Shown here in pieces: positions 18,122 through 25,131 of a stretch of DNA of 64,000 nucleotides (positions are counted from its first letter, which is position 1; every line of letters starts with the position of its first letter). The notes under the pieces are model-generated. The model worked only from the letters and a program-made list of their open reading frames with translations, was not told the DNA's origin and did not search any database. Position numbers and translations under genes: made by a program. The DNA is from Stieleria tagensis. Its GTDB lineage: Bacteria > Planctomycetota > Planctomycetia > Pirellulales > Pirellulaceae. The stretch covers positions 186,001 to 250,000 of the forward strand of contig NZ_JAMYFE010000033.1 in the NCBI RefSeq assembly GCF_024129865.1. The letters run 5' to 3'.

Positions 18122-21100
18122 ATGTTAGAAAATGAGCGGAGCGACCGAAACGTTGGTGTCGTCAACGTGTCGCGACGACAAACGACTTCTGGGCGTCGTT
18201 CGTACTACCTTGGTCGATGTCTGACCATGACCGCCCTGCTTGGCTGCTGGGCCAGTTTGGATGTCGGCGCTGCCATCGTGACGAACATCGGTACGACCGG
18301 GGTTGCAGGCACCAGCGGCGCCGATGGCGATCCTGGTCAGGATGGCGGTGATGGTGGTGTCGGCGAGCATGTCAACCAAGACTACACCAGTTCTGACGCG
18401 GACAATCGACTGACCGTCCGCGGAGGTGCCGGTGGAACCGGGGGCAACGGTGGCTCCGCTCTCTCTGGTGGCTTTGATGGCGGCACTGCAGGTAACGGGG
18501 GCGACGGTGGCAATGCCACTGGTTCTGTTTCAACGTCTGGCTCCGGGCTGGTTCGCAGCTGGGCATCGATCTTGGGTGGCAACGGTGGGGACAGCGGTTC
18601 TGCTGGGATTGGGGGCGCTCCCGGAAATGCCGGGGCAATTGGTAGTGGAGGTAACGGAGGGACCGCAGCTGTCACGAGCATTGTGACAGCCGTTTCATCC
18701 GATGGTGATACCGACGCGCGCGTGCAGCTCAGTGGGGGCGATGGTGGGAATGCATATTCTTCTGGAGGATCCGGAGGCAATGGCGCAGCCGTCAGTGTCT
18801 CTTCAGTCGTCGCCCAATCAATGAGCAATACTGAAAGTCAAGCGGAGACGCTCGTTTTCGGCGGCCAGGGAGGCCATGCTGCAGGAACTGGGAATGCAGG
18901 CAACGGCGGCAATGCATCGGTGGTGAATGCAGTCACCACAAGCGGAAGCCAACAACGAGACGTTCAACTCTTTCAGGAAGCGTACGCAGGCAGTGCCGGT
19001 AATTCGACAGACGGAGCGGTCGGTCTTGCGGGAACGGCAACCAATGATTTGACAACTTCAGTCGATAGTGCCTCGACCTACGGAGGGTTCCGCACCGAGG
19101 GTGGTTATGGAGGAAACCGGCAGTCCAGCTCGGGTATCGCCGGCGGTGGCGGAAGTGCCGAGTCGACTGTGGATTTGACCAATACCGGGGATAGCTATGC
19201 AGATAGTGAGGTGAGGGGCGGACAGGGTGGTGACGCGACCGGCGGTGCTTCGGGCGGAGACGGAGCCAATGGCACTGCGAATCTCACGTTGCGATCGATG
19301 ACTGGCATTGCGGATGGTTTTGTCGTGGCGTTTGGCGGCGATGGAGGCGCGGGAATCGAGGGGGCAGGGAACGGTGGCGGTGGCGGTATCGGTACTGTGA
19401 ACGTTGTCGTCCAAGGCGAAGACGATGCAACGGCGTTTGGCAACGCGATCGGCGGCGTCGGTGGTTATACCGACGGCACCGGTATCGGAGGAAATGGTGG
19501 AACTGCAACCGGATCGGTGTCAGCGATCTCCAATACAGGAACCGCGTCCGCCGAAGGAAACTTTCTGGGCGGTTACGGCGGTCAATCTGGACTCGGTGGG
19601 CAAGGAGGTCACGGCGCTGCGGTGTCCATCGACAACGCGGTGACCGCCACAAGCGGTCTACTCGGGGTCACCGACGTTTATCAGGTCGCCGAAGGGGGCG
19701 AAGGCAGCCGAAATTCGGGTGTCGGGGGCGCTGGCAATGGAGGTGACGCCGATGGACGACTCTTCGCGCAAAACGCCAATGCTTTTTCCAGCCTGATCGG
19801 AGAGACCTACGGTGGCCAAGGCGGGCGTAGGGAGTATTCGACGGGCACTGCCGGCATGGGAGGGATCAGCGAGAACCAAGTCGCTCTCGAAAACACAGGC
19901 ACTGCGAATGCCGAGGGCTATGCGTATGGCGGTTTTGGTGGCACCGGTGCCAATGGGGCGGGCGGGGGAAACGGTGCAAACGCATCCTCAACTGTCACGT
20001 CCCTGTCAACGACAGCCACATCGGCGGCGGTTGGCGAAGCGTATGGCGGCGACGGTGGAGAAAGCCTGGGCGTCAACCTTCAGGGAGGCTTGGGCGGTGA
20101 CGCTGTCGCATCCGCCCAATCCGAAACTCAAGGGGGATCAACGGCAACAAGTTCCGGCGTTGCGATTGCCGGGTATGGCATCGACGTATCCGGAAACTTT
20201 GCGTCAAAACGCAGTGGCGTGGCGGTGGCGTCGGCAAGCAGTCGGTCGATCTCCGGTGTTGCAAACGCTGACGCTACGGCTGACGGGCGAGTCGCCAGCG
20301 CAACCGCAAGCGGTGTGGGGTCCAGCGGCCAAATCCAAGCCCGCAGTACATCGACAGGCGTTGTCTTTGACGCCAGTGCATCGGACTCGATTCGAGTTTC
20401 GAATTCCGTTTCCGCTAACGTGGGCAGTTCCGTACAAGTAAATTCGTTCATCGCGACCGATGGGACCATGTGGACATCAGCGGCCAACCCCGCGAGTGAT
20501 GGAGTTTCGCTGCTAACACTCAATCCCTCAGCCAGCGATATCCAGTCGGCGTTGGCTGGGCAAAGCAATACGCTTGCTGCCTACGGGTCAGGATATCAGG
20601 TCGCCGGCTTGGGAAGGATTGGCAGCAGCTATCCCGCGGACGGAACCGGTAACCACGCGGTTTCCATCGACACTCAGTTGTCCTTCAATGACATCAATTT
20701 TGATGGACGCGAAGCGACGATCAGTTTTTTCAACTTCCAATCGACAGGTAATGCATTCTCCAATTTGATGCTTTCGTTGACGACAACCAACTACGCTCAA
20801 AACTGGAGTTTCAACTCATCCGCCGAGGCCAGCACGTTCTTTTCGGATAATCCAATCAATCTCGGAACATTGGTTGGTGCTTCGGATGAATTGCGGCTGC
20901 AGCTCGATTGGAATTCCGGTTCGACAGCAGATTCCTTCAACGCCGAATACTCTCTGGGGATCACCGCCGTACCGGAACCCGGATTCGGAATTCTGCTCGG
21001 CATTGGACTTCTATTGAGTCTATTTCGCGTGCGAACACCCAGGCAAACACGTCAGCAAAAAGAAGCCCAGAGGAAACGTCCGGTGGATGTCATCCAACAC

Positions 21101-21154
21101 GCTCCGGATTTCCTTGTCGATCCGTCAGGACCTTCTGAAGCGTTCAGCCGTTGA
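18122..21154 (+). CDS. Very large Gly-rich repetitive surface protein with PEP-CTERM anchor
   Basis: 1010 residues from the ATG at 18122; a GTG at 18110 is the alternative. The N-terminus has a long basic leader and a hydrophobic stretch (LTMTALLGCWASLDVGAA). Most of the protein is built of loose repeats of about 40-60 residues in which GGxGGxxG clusters alternate with Val/Ala/Ser/Thr strands, resembling a parallel beta-helix surface protein. Residues about 690-940 are less Gly-rich. VPEPG near 950 and a hydrophobic helix match a PEP-CTERM sorting signal, processed by an exosortase. Unlike typical cases, a charged tail of about 35 residues follows the helix. Probably a matrix or cell-surface component. 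The gene stands alone. Confidence 0.8.
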   Translation: MLENERSDRNVGVVNVSRRQTTSGRRSYYLGRCLTMTALLGCWASLDVGAAIVTNIGTTGVAGTSGADGDPGQDGGDGGVGEHVNQDYTSSDADNRLTVRGGAGGTGGNGGSALSGGFDGGTAGNGGDGGNATGSVSTSGSGLVRSWASILGGNGGDSGSAGIGGAPGNAGAIGSGGNGGTAAVTSIVTAVSSDGDTDARVQLSGGDGGNAYSSGGSGGNGAAVSVSSVVAQSMSNTESQAETLVFGGQGGHAAGTGNAGNGGNASVVNAVTTSGSQQRDVQLFQEAYAGSAGNSTDGAVGLAGTATNDLTTSVDSASTYGGFRTEGGYGGNRQSSSGIAGGGGSAESTVDLTNTGDSYADSEVRGGQGGDATGGASGGDGANGTANLTLRSMTGIADGFVVAFGGDGGAGIEGAGNGGGGGIGTVNVVVQGEDDATAFGNAIGGVGGYTDGTGIGGNGGTATGSVSAISNTGTASAEGNFLGGYGGQSGLGGQGGHGAAVSIDNAVTATSGLLGVTDVYQVAEGGEGSRNSGVGGAGNGGDADGRLFAQNANAFSSLIGETYGGQGGRREYSTGTAGMGGISENQVALENTGTANAEGYAYGGFGGTGANGAGGGNGANASSTVTSLSTTATSAAVGEAYGGDGGESLGVNLQGGLGGDAVASAQSETQGGSTATSSGVAIAGYGIDVSGNFASKRSGVAVASASSRSISGVANADATADGRVASATASGVGSSGQIQARSTSTGVVFDASASDSIRVSNSVSANVGSSVQVNSFIATDGTMWTSAANPASDGVSLLTLNPSASDIQSALAGQSNTLAAYGSGYQVAGLGRIGSSYPADGTGNHAVSIDTQLSFNDINFDGREATISFFNFQSTGNAFSNLMLSLTTTNYAQNWSFNSSAEASTFFSDNPINLGTLVGASDELRLQLDWNSGSTADSFNAEYSLGITAVPEPGFGILLGIGLLLSLFRVRTPRQTRQQKEAQRKRPVDVIQHAPDFLVDPSGPSEAFSR

Positions 21155-21380
21155 TAGTCGGCTTCTATGTTCCGGTGGCTGACACTGGAACGTTACCCGG
21201 TCGATGAAACCGGCGCCCGTTGGAAAGGGCCCGTTTCGTCGCTTCGCTCACCAGCCAGGTGGTACCTCGCGCCATCGCTACATCGACAATGCTACAATTT
21301 AGGGCGACGAGAAAGAACGCCGACGCAATTTTTTCTATCAGGATCAACCTTTTCTTCAGCATTGGCGGGACTGATTTTAA

Positions 21381-21770
21381 ATGCGTTTGGCAAAGCAACT
21401 TCTCCTGCTCATATCTTTGTACGTTATTGGTGCATCGCCCGCTCCTGCCGGGATGCCAGCGGCGTTACCGGAAGACATTGATACGATCCTTCGACTCTCC
21501 GGTCCGGCCGAAGCGAGATTGCAATCAATCTCGTTTTTCCTGGTGGGAATCTGCATTGCGTCCGTGGTTGTGAAATTTCTTTGGAACGTCATTGCCAAGG
21601 ACTCAAGTTGGCTGCCGCATCTTTCTTGGTCGAAGGCGCTCGCGGTTGTCTTGTTATGGGGAGCTTTGTTCGTCCTCGTGCTGACGATGGTCTCGGGAGC
21701 TCGCGAGTTGCTCACGCCGGGAGCATGGAAGAAAGATGGCATTACCTATACTCTGGAGGATGAGCAATGA
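21381..21770 (+). CDS. Small membrane protein of unknown function
   Basis: 129 residues. A hydrophobic N-terminus (QLLLLISLYVIGASPAPAG) looks like a signal peptide or first helix; two more helices follow (FFLVGICIASVVVKFLW and ALAVVLLWGALFVLVLTMV). The C-terminus carries GARELLTPGAWKKDG, a phrase typical of planctomycete proteins encoded beside H-X9-DG proteins. The stop codon overlaps the start of the next gene by ATGA, so the two are translated together. Function unknown. Confidence 0.7.
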   Translation: MRLAKQLLLLISLYVIGASPAPAGMPAALPEDIDTILRLSGPAEARLQSISFFLVGICIASVVVKFLWNVIAKDSSWLPHLSWSKALAVVLLWGALFVLVLTMVSGARELLTPGAWKKDGITYTLEDEQ

Positions 21771-22723
21771 CTCGACGAGTGCAAGGGGCGGTGGTGTTTT
21801 GTGTCATTTTGCTGATCGGTTTCCTGTGTGTTCCCGTTCCGGTTTCCATGGCACTTCTAACAGGTTGGCTTTCTTTCGCGTTCAGCGAATTGCCACAAGT
21901 CGATCTAAAACCCGGAGGGGTTGCCGTTTTCGTCTGCAGCTTTGGTTTTGCTGTCGGGTGTAGTCACTATCTACTTCGGTGGCTGGTGTTCGAGATTAAT
22001 GCGAAGCGACCATCCGATGCACAGATTCGCTGGAGACTCCGATCAAGTGTTTCTCTTGTTCTGTTGTGCATGATGTTGTTCGTGGTTGGCATCGGGGTAT
22101 CTGGCGTCACGCATCAAGTTGGCTGGCTGATCACATCGCCCGAATCCCTGTTCGTCAGTAAGACCCAAGCAGTTCATGACAGCGACTTGTCGACTTATCG
22201 TCCGAATACCGTGTCAAAGTCCAGCGATCAAAGTTGGTTGTATTCAGTGGGAACTTACATGCTTTACCAACGGCCTGAAATCGATGATTCGAAGCCGTGG
22301 AATTCTCCCGAAAACGCGGACAACTTTCGAACCCTCGTTTACGAAGCCATATGTCCGTCACAGGGGAATCCGATCTGGTCGCCCGACGGATTTGGTCTGA
22401 GCCACAGGGCAGGGAACCCGGATGTATTCGGCAACGATTCGATTCTCCGTTTCAATGACTTTGACGGTCTAGGTAACACGATCTTCGCAGGGGATGTAAA
22501 CGCGGCATTTGCTCCTTGGGCCGATCCGGATGCACTGCGTTCACTGAAGCTTGGCGTCCGCGACAACTGGACGAGTTCGAAACGCGGCGAAGTTGGATAC
22601 GGAAGCATGCATCCGTCCGGAGCTCTGATGCTGATGGGCGACGGTTCGATCAGGTTTGTTGACTACAAAATGGACGGGAAGGTGTTCAAGCAACTAGGGC
22701 GACATCGAAAGGAAGGTTCATAG
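21767..22723 (+). CDS. Membrane protein with H-X9-DG (DUF1559-like) C-terminus
   Basis: 318 residues. Three membrane helices occupy about the first 125 residues (VVFCVILLIGFLCVPVPV, VAVFVCSFGFAVGCSHYLL and VSLVLLCMMLFVVGIGV). The rest is extracytoplasmic. At His282, HPSGALMLMGDG matches the H-x9-D-G signature at the end of planctomycete DUF1559/H-X9-DG proteins, followed by SIRFVDYKMD. DUF1559 members usually begin with a pseudopilin-type N-methylation helix; that is missing here and replaced by a three-helix module. Overlaps the upstream gene by 4 bp. Confidence 0.72.
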   Translation: MTRRVQGAVVFCVILLIGFLCVPVPVSMALLTGWLSFAFSELPQVDLKPGGVAVFVCSFGFAVGCSHYLLRWLVFEINAKRPSDAQIRWRLRSSVSLVLLCMMLFVVGIGVSGVTHQVGWLITSPESLFVSKTQAVHDSDLSTYRPNTVSKSSDQSWLYSVGTYMLYQRPEIDDSKPWNSPENADNFRTLVYEAICPSQGNPIWSPDGFGLSHRAGNPDVFGNDSILRFNDFDGLGNTIFAGDVNAAFAPWADPDALRSLKLGVRDNWTSSKRGEVGYGSMHPSGALMLMGDGSIRFVDYKMDGKVFKQLGRHRKEGS

Positions 22724-23163
22724 GTCGTTTTGCAATGTCGCAGTTTAAAGTCCGAGTCAAGGCCGATCGCACGTCAACACAGAATGCTCAGGACGTCGGT
22801 TTGGAAAGCCCCGGGGGCGGGTATTGCCAAACGCTCATCGGTGCCGGCAATCGAAGCATTTTCCTGCCGGCTCTTGCGGTGCTCCGGTGGCCGACGCCTG
22901 AGCAAGTACGCATCAGGAAGGAAACATCAAGGTGCCCTGTCGCTGAAGGCTTGCTGGCTGCCATCGCCGTTGCAAGCGCAGGGATCGCTTGCCACTTTGC
23001 CCGATGGGTGAGATCTTCATCCGCAGCGGACTGACAATGTCACGCAGTCCCCAGTGCGAGTGGGTATGGCGAATCAACGACCTGATGCAGCCCATATGGC
23101 GGAAGTCTGGAAGACTTCTGCAATGAGCTTCGCAAAAGCACCGGGCCGGTCTTGCGGGTGTAG

Positions 23164-23327
23164 CCACAGATGAACACGGATTAACACAGATGAACGATGA
23201 CGAGTTGAACGCGCTGACGAAGAAGGTCATCGGCTGTGCGTTTCAGTTGTCAAATACATTGGGTTCTGGTTTTTTGGAGAAGGTCTACGGTCTCTAGCGA
23301 TCTGTGTTTATCGGTGTTGATCTGTGG
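23164..23327. repeat. 28-bp inverted repeats flanking a GxxExxY relic
   Basis: The left arm 23164-23191 reads CCACAGATGAACACGGATTA then ACACAGAT. The right arm at 23300-23327, read in reverse complement, matches it at 25 of 28 positions. Such ACAGATgAACACaGAT-like stretches are commonly seen beside GxxExxY genes. Confidence 0.65.
23190..23297 (+). pseudogene. Truncated GxxExxY-family gene
   Basis: An ATG at 23190 opens a 35-codon frame ending at TAG. Its start MNDDELNALTKKVIGCAFQL and its end GSGFLEKVYGL match the N-terminal region of GxxExxY proteins (GFLEKVY is the name-giving motif). Full-length members are roughly 120-135 residues, so about three quarters are missing. The stop comes directly after the motif, just before the right inverted repeat. 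The family is of uncertain function, related to PD-(D/E)XK nuclease-like folds. Confidence 0.7.
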
Positions 23328-23805
23328 CCAAACCACTCCCAGGTTTTGCCACGGATAGCGGGAGAAAAGGTGCGCGGACTCTTGCATGATGCCGTTTACG
23401 TCCGTCTTTCACTTCGGTGGCTGAATTCGGTAAAACTGACTCTGTTTCTCCGGTCGATGTTACCGGCGCCGGCTTGGCTGCGAGCCTGATGTGACTGATA
23501 GGGCAATCCGTGTATCCCGTAGTATTTCCCGGACGACAATTGATTGGCACGCGGAAGTTCAACTTATCGCATCAACTGTCAGAGCCGTCACTGTCCGCTT
23601 CGGTGTTTCACGCGAAGCGTCTTGGTCGACATGTTTGCTGGACGGTTTGTGACTGCGGCTGAGTTTACTTGAGCTGGAGGCTAATCGAGTTTCGAGGTCA
23701 GCAAAGTTCGGAGGTCTGCCCAGCGAGCAACGCTATGAATGCGTAGAATGCAATGGCAGCTCGGGCCTGGCCATTTGGACTCGCAAGGTGAAATGGGGGA
23801 ATCGC

Positions 23806-24918
23806 ATGATCCGCATCATTGCATTGGTAATGCTCGTCTTGGTTTCGTGTGAGGTTCACGCGCAAAACGATGAGAAACCGAAGGACCCGGTTGAACTTAT
23901 CTTGATCGCTGAAGACTTAGGCAATGCGACTCGTCTGATGGCTGTGTACGATTTGGACGAAGACGGGTTCGTCGACCGAAGCGAATTGAAACGGGTTTCG
24001 TGGCGGGAACAGGTCAAAGACTTTGATTTCAACCGCGACGGCAAGCTCTGTCATCTCGAAGTCGCCGTTCACGAGGCCAAATTGCGATTCGATGTGGGCA
24101 TCACTGAGCAGGATGTGAACAGCGCGAAAGCCAAGCTTCGTCGCCGCGACAAAAATAAGAATGGGCAGTGGGATCCAGAAGAAATCGACAGCGGCTTGCC
24201 GAATGGTTCTCCGTCAGATTACGACCGAAACCACGACGGAATCGTGACGCTGACTGAGTTGACGCATCACTTCGCGTATGCCCGCGGTTTGCGTCGCGAG
24301 TTGGGAATCGAGGCGGTCGATCATTCTGGCGCCGGATACTATTTCCAGAAGTTTGACGCCAACAAAGATGGCAAGCTAGATTCGGACGAGGCGGCGAAGA
24401 CGTTGTTGCCAATGAAGCGGGATGACTTCGACGAAGACTCTGACGGCATGCTGACAATCGTCGAGTTAGAAACGATGTTGTCCAAACACCGCCGTACACT
24501 TGGCTTGACCAAGACGGATCAACAACAAGTGAACGGACTGTTCCGGATGTACGACATGGATGCCGATGGGCGGATTCCCGGGCGTGAAATGCAACTCTCG
24601 TTCGGCGGTCGCAATCCGAAACAGCTGACCGAGTATGACGCTGATAAGGATGGCACGGTGACTAGAAGCGAGGTCGAGAAGGTGTTTGCCGAGCAGCGGA
24701 GGATCAAGGGCTATGACGAACAGGACTATTCAAAAGCATCCAAAATGATGCTCCGTCACGATACCAACCGCAGCAACACATTGGAGATCGGCGAGTTGTT
24801 TTTGTCGCCCGAGACAGGTCAGTTGCCCCAAACGGTGATGGGGCGAGCCGACCTGAACCAGGATCGGCAGATCTCGATGGACGAATTGGCAAAGTACTAC
24901 GCGGCGCAGCGCCGCTGA
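23806..24918 (+). CDS. Secreted EF-hand protein with ten loops
   Basis: 370 residues from the ATG at 23806, which has a purine-rich GGGGGA six bases upstream; a GTG at 23788 would add six residues. The signal peptide is IIALVMLVLVSCEVHAQ. Ten EF-hand loops can be counted, among them DLDEDGFVDRSE, DFNRDGKLCHLE, DKNKNGQWDPEE, DRNHDGIVTLTE, DANKDGKLDSDE, DEDSDGMLTIVE, DMDADGRIPGRE and DADKDGTVTRSE. The last two (DTNRSNTLEIGE and DLNQDRQISMDE) lack the central Gly. It should bind calcium outside the cytoplasm, as a structural or adhesion protein. No neighbour suggests a specific partner. Confidence 0.85.
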   Translation: MIRIIALVMLVLVSCEVHAQNDEKPKDPVELILIAEDLGNATRLMAVYDLDEDGFVDRSELKRVSWREQVKDFDFNRDGKLCHLEVAVHEAKLRFDVGITEQDVNSAKAKLRRRDKNKNGQWDPEEIDSGLPNGSPSDYDRNHDGIVTLTELTHHFAYARGLRRELGIEAVDHSGAGYYFQKFDANKDGKLDSDEAAKTLLPMKRDDFDEDSDGMLTIVELETMLSKHRRTLGLTKTDQQQVNGLFRMYDMDADGRIPGREMQLSFGGRNPKQLTEYDADKDGTVTRSEVEKVFAEQRRIKGYDEQDYSKASKMMLRHDTNRSNTLEIGELFLSPETGQLPQTVMGRADLNQDRQISMDELAKYYAAQRR

Positions 24919-25131
24919 TCATCAGGCGGCAGGCACTCGATCGCTTGTTTATCGATCCGTTGACCGACAGGTACCGCCGCAGTCCGCCAGTGCGCTAACC
25001 GGCAAACATCGAGATTTTCCAAGTGATCGCCAACTCGCACCAGTTGCATCGGTCGGTGACCCGTGCGGTGACCCGAACGATGGTTGTCACATTCGTTGGC
25101 GAGCTGGCTCGGCACGCAAAACTTCATCCCA

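Larger units (their letters stand above)
22724..23805. other. Gene-poor 1.1-kb region with degenerate repeats
   Basis: No intact gene is recognised. An open frame of 99 codons from 22735 has no family features. A perfect short palindrome (GAAGTCT, GGA, AGACTTC) lies at 23102-23118. A relic gene within inverted repeats lies at 23164-23327. Sequence near 23409-23472 (CGGTGGCTGA, then CCGGTCGATG and ACCGGCGCC) resembles the stretch after the PEP-CTERM gene at about 21173-21214, suggesting a dispersed degenerate repeat. The region looks like a graveyard of small elements. Confidence 0.5.

Noticed and set aside
18290-20130. Regularly spaced GC-rich repeats, considered as a CRISPR-like array
   Set aside because: The repeats are codons for Gly-rich clusters in one long open frame, are imperfect and unevenly spaced, and lack palindromic units.
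22735-23034. 99-codon frame after the H-X9-DG gene
   Set aside because: No homology-like motif, no clear ribosome site, overlapping frames of similar length nearby, and the region looks degenerate.
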